DNA of 64,000 bases, from the NCBI GenBank assembly GCA_918797485.1, contig CAKKNE010000004.1, positions 4,526,001-4,590,000 on the forward strand, written 5' to 3'. This document shows, piece after piece, positions 40,526-49,290 of this stretch. How positions within the stretch are numbered: position 1 is the first letter of the stretch; each line of letters opens with the position of its first letter. The translations under genes and the position numbers were made by a program. The DNA is from Pelagomonas calceolata. Its lineage: Eukaryota > Sar > Pelagophyceae > Pelagomonadales > Pelagomonadaceae. The notes beneath the pieces are model-generated. The model had not been told where the DNA came from. It made no database searches and was given only the letters and a program-made list of their open reading frames with translations.

Positions 40526-41497
40526 TCAGCTCGACGCCATCCCGCGCCCCTTGTCGTTCTGCTTGTAGTCGGGCAGGAACGGCGCGACCACAGCAATCAA
40601 ATGCGCGAGAGCGTTGTAGGGCAACAACGACACGCCCAGGCGCATCCCAATCGCCGTCCCACCAACATCCCGCAGCACACATCTTCCGACCGAAGCAAAA
40701 ATATCTCCCGGCAGTTCGGACGGCGCCACGGCCACTTTTTTAAAGGACTCCATCGAGTCGATCTTGTGCTCCACTTTATTGTAGAAGTGCGACGCGACCG
40801 GTGAAGGATGGACCACACAAACATCAATGCCCTTGCACTGCAATTCCACCGCGATCGACGCGGCGAACTGCGACATGAACGCTTTTGTGGCACCATATAT
40901 AATAGCGAAGGGGTTCGGGATGTAGGCCGAGGCGCTCGAGGTAAATACAATGCATCCTTTTTTGTTGTTCTTGACCATGAGCGAGGCGAAATGATGGGTA
41001 ATAGCTACGGCTGCCGTAGCGTTGCACTCCATGTTCACCAGATGCTTGCCGAGGGGCTGGGAGTCGAAGAAACCCGTGACAATAAATCCCGCGTTGTTGA
41101 AGACCAGTTGAATGTCTTTTCCGGCGGTCGCTTGCTTGATCTTGTCCAGATAATCGCCGCCCGGGGCAAAGCTACATGCGACGCCCACGAACTGTTGGGA
41201 GGCGTACCTCGTCTGCAGTTCCTTGATGGCCGGGGTTAATTCAGGTTCTAAACCTTGGACGACCACATTTAAACCCTGCTGGGCCAGCGCCTCGGCGATG
41301 GCTCTCCCTATTCCCGTCGAGCCGCCGGTCACGAGGGCCCACTCCGCACCATACTTCTTCTTGAGGTCCTGCGTGCCTCGCAACCGAATGTATAACAGGG
41401 GGAGGACGTAGGCGGCGAGCCAGAGGCAGGTCGGCGCCGCGAGCAGCATGTAGAGCCATTTGGGCAGTGACGCCAGTGCGGAGAGGAGGAAGACCAT
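40526..41497 (-). CDS. SDR reductase, 17beta-HSD12 / 3-oxoacyl-CoA reductase type
   Basis: 323 aa from the ATG at 41497. The N-terminal membrane segments (FLLSALASLPKWLYMLL, LWLAAYVLPLLYI) fit an ER enzyme. The SDR core has TGGSTGIGRAIAEALA (NAD(P) site), NNAGF (near 165), the catalytic Ser in FTSSASAYIPNPF and Tyr/Lys in YGATK. Family members reduce 3-oxoacyl-CoA in very-long-chain fatty acid elongation or act on steroids; an elongation role is the more likely in an alga (inference). A lysine-poor tail ends RGMASS. Upstream ATGs give no targeting pattern. Confidence 0.82.
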   Translation of the reverse strand: MVFLLSALASLPKWLYMLLAAPTCLWLAAYVLPLLYIRLRGTQDLKKKYGAEWALVTGGSTGIGRAIAEALAQQGLNVVVQGLEPELTPAIKELQTRYASQQFVGVACSFAPGGDYLDKIKQATAGKDIQLVFNNAGFIVTGFFDSQPLGKHLVNMECNATAAVAITHHFASLMVKNNKKGCIVFTSSASAYIPNPFAIIYGATKAFMSQFAASIAVELQCKGIDVCVVHPSPVASHFYNKVEHKIDSMESFKKVAVAPSELPGDIFASVGRCVLRDVGGTAIGMRLGVSLLPYNALAHLIAVVAPFLPDYKQNDKGRGMASS

Positions 41498-41587
41498 GGT
41501 TGCCGCTGCGTCGTTGATGCTTTTAGAGCAACCACTGTCGCCGCGCGGCTCGCGTGATATCCAGCAGACGCGCGACGCAGCAGGATT

Positions 41588-41610
41588 AGCTAGCGTCGAG
41601 AGACACACTT
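41588..41610 (+). promoter_or_regulatory. CTAG-type promoter box, diverged
   Basis: AGCTAGCGTC then GAGAGACACACTT. Between SDR (91 bp) and the scaffold gene (185 bp), which are divergent. The right CTAG is lost. Confidence 0.4.
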
Positions 41611-41794
41611 GGACTCCTGCAAAATCGGCAAAATATTGTTCCTTCGCGGCGATCGACGCGCTACTCACAGTGGAGGAACACACATCGATACCCAGAACGT
41701 GATCCCGCAGCCGCAACCGAACCACAAACGCCGGCACCGCTCACAAACAGCACCCACCAGGAGACTGCTGCGCAGCAGTTTGCAAGCGCAAAAA

Positions 41795-43999
41795 ATGGAG
41801 AAGAAGGAAAGCGACCTTCACGACCACCACCGCTCCGGCTGGCACACGATGTATCAGAGTAGACAGGCGGTGCCGCAGCATTTCAACAAGCCGCAGCCGC
41901 CGCCCCCGAGAGAAGACCCGCCGACGCCGCCTCCCTCACCACCGAGAAGGACGCGCGACGACGATGTTGACGAGTTCATGAGCTTTACGGGCGTCACCGA
42001 CCGCGCCTTGGCCGCACGCCTCGTCGAGGACGCCTTCGCGCAAGGCAAGTCATTAAGGCAGGCCATCCGCGAGTACCTCGAGAGTTTAGATCAAATGAAG
42101 AAGGACCGGAGAGATGCTGTGATTGCCGAGTTGGTCGGGATGGGTTTTGACGCTGATTTGGCAGGTCGCGCATTCGACGCGTGCGGTGACGACGTTCCGA
42201 GATGCGCCGCGTGGTGCAAGGCGCGGCGCGACGCGGTGATCGCCGAATTAGTAGGCATGGGCTTCTCCACGGACTTAGCGGGGCGCGCCTTCGATATTCA
42301 TGGAGACAATATTGAACAGTGCGCGGCCTGGTGCCTGGCCCAGCGACCGCCTGTACCGCAAGCGTCCGACGCCGACTTCGCGCTGTTCGGTTCCATGAAA
42401 GCGCCGGCGCCCGCGCCGCCGCCGCGACCTCCAAGACCACCGCCGCGGCCCGCACCCGTAACCACGGCGCCGCCACCCGCAAAGAAGCCGGAGGCGCCCT
42501 GGTCCGACCTGCCGCCCGCGATCGTGGCCGGCACGAACCCCTACGGCCACGCGCCTCTCAAGATCATTAGTACGCCTGCGGCTGGTGTTGCGGATGGCGC
42601 CTTCGAAGCCCAGAAAGCAAGGAATGCCGCAGGCTTAGTACAGAAGGCCGGAGCCTTGTCCAAGTTGTCCTCGGGCGGCCTCATCGGCAAGAAGGCCGTC
42701 CGCTGGCAGGGCCGCCACTTCTCGTTAGGTCATAGGTCGTTGGCCTACGGCGAGACGCCGGGCGAAGGGCTCTGGGAGGCGAAAAAAAAATTTAACATCT
42801 GGGGCTCGTACGTCGTCCCGGAAGCGGCGGATCGAGCTGCCGGGCGGCAGCACGCTATTGCGGTGTATCGCGGCGACGAGGACGTCATCGCGGGGCCTCG
42901 ATCCGGTGCGGATAAAAGAAGAAGTGCGGCGGCTCTATCAGACAGAGACGCGACGGCGCGGGACCAGATTTTGCTCGTTGCGGCGGATTCTGATCTGGAA
43001 GCGCGCCAGTGGACTTTGAGTCTGATGGCCGCGGCTGGCAGAAGGGGCGTTGGGATCGTGATAGGCGAGGACGCTTCTCACATAGATCTTAGGGCGATAC
43101 TGGCCGAGCCGTTAGGCCTCGAGGCGGTCTCAGCGGACCATCGTCCATTGATAGCAACTATCGAAAAGAACGGCGCGGCCCACGCCGCCGGGCTGCGAGC
43201 GGGCGACGAGCTCGTGCAAATTAACGGCGTCAACGTGCCGCCGGCCGACGCGCCTACTTTGAATAAGATCTTACAGGCGTCGGCGAAGCCCCTCGACTTG
43301 CGATTGAGACGGTGCACGTCGCAGATCAACCAACGGACGCGGCGCGACCTCGCGCGAAACGCGCTGCGGTCCGTCGCGTCGATCGTCCAATCGCGAGACG
43401 CGCTCCACAAGCAGTCGCTCGAGGTCGGCGCGGCTTTACGGGCGGACCAGCAAGCTAGGAGTGATGCAGCGCAACGCCAGGCCGAGGAAGCTTCTAGGTT
43501 GGAGGCGGCGCGTCGGGCTTCTCTGGCGGACGAGGCGCAGCGGTCCGCGCGCGTCTCTCGTAATGATGCGGTGGACGCGGCCGTCACGGACGCATTATCT
43601 GCGGCGCGCAAGGCCGAGGAGGCCGACGCAGTCTTTGATCCAGGAAAGGCCGCCTCTCTGAAAGCGGAGGCGCGCGGGATGCTTGATAGGGCCGCGCCGA
43701 TGTTGAGGTCCGAAGAGGCTAGGCAACGCCTCGCCGCGGCGGCCCCCGGTTTGGACCTCGCCGCTTTGTATGATCGGTTGGTTGGGCCCGCGCCATCGAC
43801 GCGCACGGCCGTGGCGACGCACGCCTGGGAGGCCGCGGAGCCGTGGCAGGTGGCGTTGGCCGCGGGCGCGCGCGTCGCCGTCACCAAAACGCTCGAGGAC
43901 GGCTGGTCCGAGGTGAAGCGCCTCGACGACGGCGCCTCGGGTTTGGTGCCTACCGGGTATCTGGAATTTGAGGCGGTGTCGGCGAACGCGCGCGTGTAA
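41795..43999 (+). CDS. UBA-UBA-PH-PDZ-SH3 scaffold protein
   Basis: 734 aa from the ATG at 41795. In order: Pro-rich start; a UBA-like helix bundle (about 55-100); two tandem UBA domains, both reading RRDAVIAELVGMGF then DLAGRAFD (about 104-180); a Pro-rich linker; a PH domain (about 305-425, AVRWQGRHFSLG to DLEARQWTLSLM); a PDZ domain (about 440-510, HRPLIATIEKNGAAHAAGL then AGDELVQINGV); an Ala/Arg-rich coiled coil (about 530-660); and a C-terminal SH3 (ATHAWEA, DGWSEVKR, GLVPTGYLE). UBA binds ubiquitin, PH binds phosphoinositide, PDZ and SH3 bind peptides. So it is an adaptor that could link ubiquitinated cargo to membranes. The upstream ORF extension is discarded as it runs into the promoter. 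Confidence 0.85.
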   Translation: MEKKESDLHDHHRSGWHTMYQSRQAVPQHFNKPQPPPPREDPPTPPPSPPRRTRDDDVDEFMSFTGVTDRALAARLVEDAFAQGKSLRQAIREYLESLDQMKKDRRDAVIAELVGMGFDADLAGRAFDACGDDVPRCAAWCKARRDAVIAELVGMGFSTDLAGRAFDIHGDNIEQCAAWCLAQRPPVPQASDADFALFGSMKAPAPAPPPRPPRPPPRPAPVTTAPPPAKKPEAPWSDLPPAIVAGTNPYGHAPLKIISTPAAGVADGAFEAQKARNAAGLVQKAGALSKLSSGGLIGKKAVRWQGRHFSLGHRSLAYGETPGEGLWEAKKKFNIWGSYVVPEAADRAAGRQHAIAVYRGDEDVIAGPRSGADKRRSAAALSDRDATARDQILLVAADSDLEARQWTLSLMAAAGRRGVGIVIGEDASHIDLRAILAEPLGLEAVSADHRPLIATIEKNGAAHAAGLRAGDELVQINGVNVPPADAPTLNKILQASAKPLDLRLRRCTSQINQRTRRDLARNALRSVASIVQSRDALHKQSLEVGAALRADQQARSDAAQRQAEEASRLEAARRASLADEAQRSARVSRNDAVDAAVTDALSAARKAEEADAVFDPGKAASLKAEARGMLDRAAPMLRSEEARQRLAAAAPGLDLAALYDRLVGPAPSTRTAVATHAWEAAEPWQVALAAGARVAVTKTLEDGWSEVKRLDDGASGLVPTGYLEFEAVSANARV

Positions 44000-44013
44000 T
44001 ATGCTATTGTATC

Positions 44014-45108
44014 TTATACGCCGGTCCACTCGAGGCCGTCGAGGGCGCATGTGTCGAGCTTCATGCTACTGCTGTAGCCCGCCGATATTCCCACGCAACC
44101 TTGGTCCTTGTCACCGTCCGGGAGCTCGCAGAATCCGTCGAATGTGTCTTCCCTGAATATCATCGCAACGTCGCCAGGCTGCCAAGCCTCGGCGATCATC
44201 TCGCTGAAACCCATGGGAAAATCGGCCGGTCGGCCGTCGAACGTGAGATAGAGGTCTAGGCCGAGCTCGCGCACATCGCCCCCGCGGCGCTTCCTCTCCA
44301 CCTCTTCCGGCGTGGCGCCTGCCGCGCGGAGAGTCGCCTCGTGCTTGTCCTGGCGAGCCATCGCCCGTCGCCGCACCCAGGAGCGTTCGGGCTGGATCGG
44401 GTATAAAGTGCCGTTGAATTCGATGCCCTGATTGCATGTGGCCATGAGCTCCAGTTCCGTGCGTACGACGGCGCCGTCTGCGCGCCGGATGAGAGATAAC
44501 GACGCCCGCACAGTCCCTTCTGTCATCCTCGAAGGCACGCCGCCGGCTTGCTCTAGCGCCTCCTTCCAGCTAATGTTTCGTTTGCCCATGCTGATTTCAC
44601 GAGCGCGATTGCGAATCGGGTCTTCCGCGGCGACCTGGGCGACCAGAACATCGTATGCCGCGGACGGCGCCGGCCGCAGCCGAAGTGTGTTTTCGTAGTA
44701 GCTAGAGCTAGCCGCCGCGCTTTGCCGTTGCATTTCATCGAGCGGCGCCGTCGCCGAAATCAACGTCTTCCCGTCTACTTTGAGCTCGAAGAGAACCAAG
44801 ACTCCCTCGGGCGTCGTCTCCCTCCGCGGCTGGGGACAGGCCAGCCGGGCGTACAGCGCGCGCGCGTCGAGAGCCTTTCGCGCCGCGAGTCCAGACCAGA
44901 CGTCGGGCCAGCGCCGCTGGACGAAGCCTTGCCAGAGCGCGGGCGTGACCGCGGCCCGACGCCACCGCCGACTCATTTGTGCGGCGACGCCGCCGACGGT
45001 GCGCACATCGAGGAACGCCATGATTGCTGTGAGCACGTCATTTGCGTCGGGAAAGCGCGCCGCCTGGTCGACTCGTCGGCGGGAAGCAGCGTCCTTTGCT
45101 GCCTCCAT
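44014..45108 (-). CDS. F-box protein
   Basis: 364 aa, single exon. Residues about 20-70 match an F-box (FPDANDVLTAIMAFLDVRTV then GGVAAQMSRRWRRAAVTPALWQ). The rest is a beta-rich region of unknown fold (for example LVLFELKVDGKTLISATAPL, VRELGLDLYLTFDGRPADFP), with a Lys/Arg-rich helix around 255-285. It probably selects substrates for an SCF ubiquitin ligase. Convergent with the scaffold gene, only 14 bp between the stops. Confidence 0.75.
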   Translation of the reverse strand: MEAAKDAASRRRVDQAARFPDANDVLTAIMAFLDVRTVGGVAAQMSRRWRRAAVTPALWQGFVQRRWPDVWSGLAARKALDARALYARLACPQPRRETTPEGVLVLFELKVDGKTLISATAPLDEMQRQSAAASSSYYENTLRLRPAPSAAYDVLVAQVAAEDPIRNRAREISMGKRNISWKEALEQAGGVPSRMTEGTVRASLSLIRRADGAVVRTELELMATCNQGIEFNGTLYPIQPERSWVRRRAMARQDKHEATLRAAGATPEEVERKRRGGDVRELGLDLYLTFDGRPADFPMGFSEMIAEAWQPGDVAMIFREDTFDGFCELPDGDKDQGCVGISAGYSSSMKLDTCALDGLEWTGV

Positions 45109-45170
45109 CTTTGCAGCCCGGGGGCAGCAGTTTGAGCTAGTGCGCGCGCCCGCGAGATGATGTTCGGGAT

Positions 45171-45195
45171 GCTAGTGTGTCACAATTCCGGTAGC
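45171..45195 (-). promoter_or_regulatory. CTAG-type promoter box
   Basis: Plus strand reads GCTAGTGTGTCAC then AATTCCGGTAGC. Lies 63 bp upstream of the F-box protein start. Confidence 0.5.
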
Positions 45196-45227
45196 ATTTC
45201 CTAAACCTCCCGGATTTGGTACTACTC

Positions 45228-46142
45228 TTATTCCGGTGACGCTTCCGACGCGGTCCGCTCCGCGGCCTCCGCGGTTTTACCGCCGCTCAGCGAGTACCTC
45301 CCCAGGATCAGGTTCACGTCGCCGAGCGCGCCCCACAGATTCAGTAAAGTATTCTTCTTGATGGTCAACCCACCGGAATTGAGCAGCTTGAGGCCGCCCC
45401 GCGCCTCGTAAATTTCCGAGGCGGGCACGTCGTACGCGTCATCCGCGTCACCGTTCAAAAGTGCCGACGAGAAGAAGACCCGACCCGGAGGTATGCTCAC
45501 GTCGTTCCGCTCGGCGCCCGCGGGAAAATCCAGAAAGAACCTCAGGCTCTGCTCGCCGGGCCGCCCCGTCGGCGCGGCCCACCAGCCGCCTCCATCACAC
45601 GCAACAGTAACAGTGCCGCCCGGCCCGACAAAGGAGCCGCCTTCGCAGTCGAGCCGCCGGCAGTAGCGGCCCGCGAGCGCCTCCTCGCCCGGGAAGCCTA
45701 GATCCAACTCGTCGCCCGTAAAGCTGCACTGCAAGGGCAGCAACAGCCGCGCGCCGCTCGCCGCCCAGGACTTGTCCATCCAGGTTCCGCTCTCGCGGCC
45801 GACGGACATCGTGATCTTAAAGTCGAGGCCCGCCAAATCCGCCGACGGCTCGCCGCCGTCGGGCTGCGCCACTCCGCTTTGGGTCGCGAGCTGCGTCGCG
45901 ACGAAGGCGGTGAACGCGACGTCTATTGCCGTACCGAAGTAGTCCGCCTGGTCGGAGCCGAGCTTCGGGACTTCCAGTATGAGGTCACGTATGCTCTGGA
46001 TGCCAAGCAGTCCTAGCACGACGCTGCCGCCATACTTGCGAATGGGGTTTTCGGCGTGCAGCGCGGTCGGCGCGCGCAGCGATGGCGTCGACGGTGCGAA
46101 TGCATGCGTGGCGCACAGCAAGTACGCAGCGACAATGCGCAT
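45228..46142 (-). CDS. plastid-targeted protein of unknown function
   Basis: 304 aa from the ATG at 46142. MRIVAAYLLCATHAFAPSTP is a textbook bipartite plastid leader (signal peptide with a HAFAP cleavage motif), followed by a Ser/Thr/Arg transit stretch and ALHAE. One weak membrane segment (GSVVLGLLGIQSI) lies near 47. The main body (about 100-270) is beta-rich with spaced Cys (RYCRRLDCEGG) and ends in a conserved-looking block (ARGGLKLLNSGGLTIKKNTL) plus an acidic tail. It resembles lineage-specific plastid proteins of algae with red-derived plastids; no named domain. Confidence 0.72.
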   Translation of the reverse strand: MRIVAAYLLCATHAFAPSTPSLRAPTALHAENPIRKYGGSVVLGLLGIQSIRDLILEVPKLGSDQADYFGTAIDVAFTAFVATQLATQSGVAQPDGGEPSADLAGLDFKITMSVGRESGTWMDKSWAASGARLLLPLQCSFTGDELDLGFPGEEALAGRYCRRLDCEGGSFVGPGGTVTVACDGGGWWAAPTGRPGEQSLRFFLDFPAGAERNDVSIPPGRVFFSSALLNGDADDAYDVPASEIYEARGGLKLLNSGGLTIKKNTLLNLWGALGDVNLILGRYSLSGGKTAEAAERTASEASPE

Positions 46143-46330
46143 GATGATACCTTTGCGACTCAAAGCAGCCAGCCAGGGGGCAGTCCTTGTTGTAGGTCTG
46201 TGAGCACGCGTTCGATGCTTCCACGGTTGTGCAGGAGTTCACGGTACCGTTATATGTAAAAACGCAGTCCTTAGTATAAAATAGTAGCAAGCACGCGCGG
46301 CAGCGGCTAAGATGTGCTTGTTGCTTGGAT

Positions 46331-46355
46331 GCCTAGTGTCTTACAGGCCGCTAGG
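46331..46355 (-). promoter_or_regulatory. CTAG-type promoter box
   Basis: Plus strand reads GCCTAGTGTCTTAC then AGGCCGCTAGG. Between the divergent plastid gene (189 bp) and ankyrin gene (118 bp). Confidence 0.62.
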
Positions 46356-46472
46356 TCATAACCCCAGGGCTCAAGCCGCGGCGTGGGCTAGTCGAGCGTC
46401 GGGAGGGCGAGATCACGGCCGTGGAAATTCGGTGGAGAGCGGTCGACGGCAGACAGTGCCGGATCATCAAAA

Positions 46473-47204
46473 TTGATGATGACAGACATGGAACCAATAC
46501 ACAGGGCCGCCCGCGAGGGCGACGTGGACGCGTTGCGACGAGAACTCGAGAGCGGTGTCTCGCCCGACGTAGTATCTCCGCAGGGCTTAGTGCCTCTCCA
46601 CTATGTCGTAGCTTGGGCCGACCATGATCGAGTCGCCTGCGTCAGACTACTCGCAGCCGCGGGAGCGAATATGTCATCGGCCACCCCCGACGGGAAGATG
46701 ACGGCGCTTCTGTATGCTGCCAGGGACTGTAATCCGACAGTTATGGCCGCCCTGCTCGACGCCGGTTCGGACGTGAACCAACGCGATGCCGACAATTGGA
46801 CGCCTCTTCACTACGCAATCTATAGCGATCGTGGTGCCGACTCCATCCGCATTCTCATTAATGCAGGTGCCGCGTTGAACGCGAGGTGTAGAGACGGAAT
46901 GACGCCCCTGGAGCTCTGCATATCGCGGCGTCAGAGGTTTCTCCGAAGCATTTCCGCCGGCGATGCCGTTAACTCGGAGAGACAACGCCGCCTCTACCCG
47001 ATTTTGCTCCGCGCCGGCGCCGCCCTCCCCGCAGAAACGGACGACGCGTACATACGAAAAGTGCGCGCGGCGGGCAGCTTCCAAAATTACGAGCGCGCCC
47101 ACCTCAACGCCATCACCGCGACGTTCCTCCAAAAGCTCCCTAGTCTCCCGCCGGAGATGGTCCGGCGAGTCGTCGAGTACGCGTTCCACGTGGGCGACTA
47201 TTGA
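46473..47204 (+). CDS. ankyrin-repeat protein with SOCS-box-like tail
   Basis: 243 aa, single exon. Four to five ankyrin repeats are visible: EPIHRAAREGDVDALRRELE; GLVPLHYVVAWADHDRVACV; MTALLYAARDCNPTVMAALL; NWTPLHYAIYSDRGADSIRI; GMTPLELCISRR. The C-terminus (LPSLPPEMVRRVVEYAFHVG) has a short helix-turn typical of SOCS/F-box-like tails seen in many protist ankyrin proteins. It may present substrates to a ubiquitin ligase; that is inference. Three ATG codons stand together at the start, so the exact first Met is open. Confidence 0.8.
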   Translation: MMMTDMEPIHRAAREGDVDALRRELESGVSPDVVSPQGLVPLHYVVAWADHDRVACVRLLAAAGANMSSATPDGKMTALLYAARDCNPTVMAALLDAGSDVNQRDADNWTPLHYAIYSDRGADSIRILINAGAALNARCRDGMTPLELCISRRQRFLRSISAGDAVNSERQRRLYPILLRAGAALPAETDDAYIRKVRAAGSFQNYERAHLNAITATFLQKLPSLPPEMVRRVVEYAFHVGDY

Positions 47205-47274
47205 TTAGTGCGCTGCTGAGTAAGAATATGTCTCCGCGCGTCTAGGGATGGGTGCGTGCAGGTTTAATACACAA

Positions 47275-48411
47275 CTAGTGAAACCTTATGTTGTTCGCCG
47301 ACGCCGCCGCGGAAGAAATCTTGTCCCGCTGGAACCTAGCTGAGGTAGGCCCGGCCACGTCCCAGCGCGCGTCCTCGACCCACTGGTTGGCATCCACCAC
47401 CCCTGGAAAATTATCGGTAGTAAAATCCGTCACCGGTGCTGTACAGTAGTCCTTGGCCGAGGCCTTTTTATTTAATGGACCATATTCACGAGTCCACTTT
47501 TCCGTGCCGTAGTCCTTGACCCACTGCGGTAGCGTGGCCTCCCTCGATTCGCCGTGGTTCTGGGGACCTAACACTTCACTCTCGGGCCGCGACAGCAACC
47601 AGATGTTCGCCGGGTCATTTAAACAGCTCCACTGGTCTCTTGGATTGACTTTTGGTGGAGCATCCGAATCCGAATCTTCGGAAGACGAGGATCCCCACGC
47701 CCCAATACCTAATTCACCTACCTGTGAAGGCTCGACGGGCACGGTGGCCTCGCCGTCCCACTCGGCTGGCGTGAGCGGTACGGGGTACAGCGTAGACACG
47801 TCGATGTCCTTCTTATGCGCGATGAAGGCGGCTTCGATCGTGTCGAGCACCTTCCGCCAGCGCAGCAGCCAGTCCATCGACTCGGGCTCCCGACCGCCCG
47901 GCTTCCGTCGCGTCCCCTTCAGATCCTCGAAGGCTTTACTGACAACGAGTAGCCGGAACTCGGATTCATCTTTCCACACTTCGCCGGTGTTCTCGATGCG
48001 CAGATAGGTAGGTGCGTAGGCCGCCCGCAACGTCTTCTCCATCAATACCTGTCTAGGACCAGGCTTCGGCTTCTTCTTCTTCTTCTTCGCGGCGAACCAG
48101 CCCCTTTTTTTCTCCTTTTTTTTGCGCGCGGCCTCCTCCTCCCTTAGTTTTTCTTTTGCGGCTTCCCGTTCCGCCCGATGCGCGGCGTACCTCGCCGCGC
48201 GCTGGGCCTCCTTCTCCTTGGCGTATTCCGCCGACGCCTCGACGCTCACGAAATTCGCCCCGGCGTGCTGCTGCACGGCGCCGACGCCTAATGCCGCGAG
48301 GACGCCCTTGTTGCCACTCTCTAATTTACGGAGTTCGCGCTTCTTCTGGGCCTGGGCCTTGGCCAATTCTAAGCGCGCTTCGTCGAGGTCCTTGTTGAGG
48401 GTGGCGCTCAT
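47275..48411 (-). CDS. Lys/Glu-rich coiled-coil protein of unknown function
   Basis: 378 aa, single exon. The N-terminal half is coiled coil with basic runs (REEEAARKKKEKKRGWFAAK, then KKKKKKPKPGPRQ). The C-terminal half is compact, with W-rich segments (SMDWLLRWRKVLDTIEAAF, then LPQWVKDYGTEKWTREYGPL), and a Ser/Asp-rich acidic stretch near 240-255. No family recognised. The mix of basic coiled coil and tryptophan motifs is a little like parts of the giant protein at 28936-38925, but I cannot show homology. Confidence 0.6.
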   Translation of the reverse strand: MSATLNKDLDEARLELAKAQAQKKRELRKLESGNKGVLAALGVGAVQQHAGANFVSVEASAEYAKEKEAQRAARYAAHRAEREAAKEKLREEEAARKKKEKKRGWFAAKKKKKKPKPGPRQVLMEKTLRAAYAPTYLRIENTGEVWKDESEFRLLVVSKAFEDLKGTRRKPGGREPESMDWLLRWRKVLDTIEAAFIAHKKDIDVSTLYPVPLTPAEWDGEATVPVEPSQVGELGIGAWGSSSSEDSDSDAPPKVNPRDQWSCLNDPANIWLLSRPESEVLGPQNHGESREATLPQWVKDYGTEKWTREYGPLNKKASAKDYCTAPVTDFTTDNFPGVVDANQWVEDARWDVAGPTSARFQRDKISSAAASANNIRFH

Positions 48412-48728
48412 CTTTTATGTGCTCTTGGTAGGGTAGCTGCTTGGGGCGCGTCGGCGGCGTGGGGAGGCTGCCCAAAGGTGCTGAGCCCTTCGTTTGGGAT
48501 GCGTGCGGCAGCCCTTAGGCCTCTCTGTCTCGAGGGAGTGCCTCAGGAGGCGAACACAGCGCCTTTTGCTTCGATCCTAGTATGTCTGTGAACGCTACCA
48601 CAGCGCGACGTCATTTTTTTTCGAGGCTCCCATACGCGACACAGAGAGTCTCCGAGCACCACTGCTCATAGGATCAGACGCACACATTGCCAAACTTGTT
48701 TACGAAAACTGCTCAGCTTCGCTGCACG
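48412..48728. other. divergent spacer
   Basis: 317-bp bidirectional promoter region between the coiled-coil gene and the VOC gene. It has a weak CTAG-type box at 48576-48599 (CCTAGTATGTCTG then TGAACGCTACC). Nothing else recognised. Confidence 0.45.
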
Positions 48729-49289
48729 ATGGTGCTCTTTTTAAGGCGTTTGACTGCGAGCATCGCAAGCCAGGCCGCGAGGCTGCCGCGGCTCGGATTG
48801 AGGCGAAGCAGCAACGCCACGGCCTACGAGACGCGCGCCCAGCCGGCGCCCGGCGTGCCCTTCCACGTGGCCATTCCTGTGCACAACATCGACGTCGCCA
48901 AGCAGTTCTACGGCGAGACGCTCGGTTTGGAAGAGGGCCGGTCCTCCACAAAGTGGCAGGACTACGCGATGCACGGCCACCAGGTTGTGGTTCATTGGGT
49001 CGGCGAGGAGTACCGCGCCCAGGACTACGTGAACCCCGTCGACGGCGACGAGGTGCCCGTGCCGCACTTTGGGCTGCAGATGCCGACCTATGAATTGTGG
49101 AAGGACGTCGTCGATAGGGTGAAGGCTGCGGGCATTCCTTTTATTATTGAACCGACTTTGCGCTTCGAGGGCGCGCCGGGCGAGCAGTGGACGTGCTTCT
49201 TCAAGGACCCCTCGGGCAACAATTTGGAGTTCAAGCACATGTCGAAGCCCCAGAATTTATTCGCGAAGTACAACGTGGCGGAGGGGTAA
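48729..49289 (+). CDS. VOC-family (glyoxalase-like) protein, mitochondrial
   Basis: 186 aa from the ATG at 48729. The basic, amphipathic N-terminus (LFLRRLTASIASQAARLPRL) suggests mitochondrial import. The body is a vicinal-oxygen-chelate fold: FHVAIPVHNIDVAKQFYGET then LGLEEG, with a first-strand metal His, VPHFGLQM with a second His, and FKDPSGNNLEFKHM with the metal Glu. All three metal ligands are present. Proteins of this type include glyoxalase-like lyases and dioxygenases; the substrate cannot be told from sequence. I chose the second ATG because of the targeting pattern. Confidence 0.82.
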   Translation: MVLFLRRLTASIASQAARLPRLGLRRSSNATAYETRAQPAPGVPFHVAIPVHNIDVAKQFYGETLGLEEGRSSTKWQDYAMHGHQVVVHWVGEEYRAQDYVNPVDGDEVPVPHFGLQMPTYELWKDVVDRVKAAGIPFIIEPTLRFEGAPGEQWTCFFKDPSGNNLEFKHMSKPQNLFAKYNVAEG

Positions 49290-49290
49290 G

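Noticed and set aside
43078-43887. 269-codon minus-strand ORF
   Set aside because: Antisense to the PDZ and coiled-coil part of the scaffold gene; no domain.
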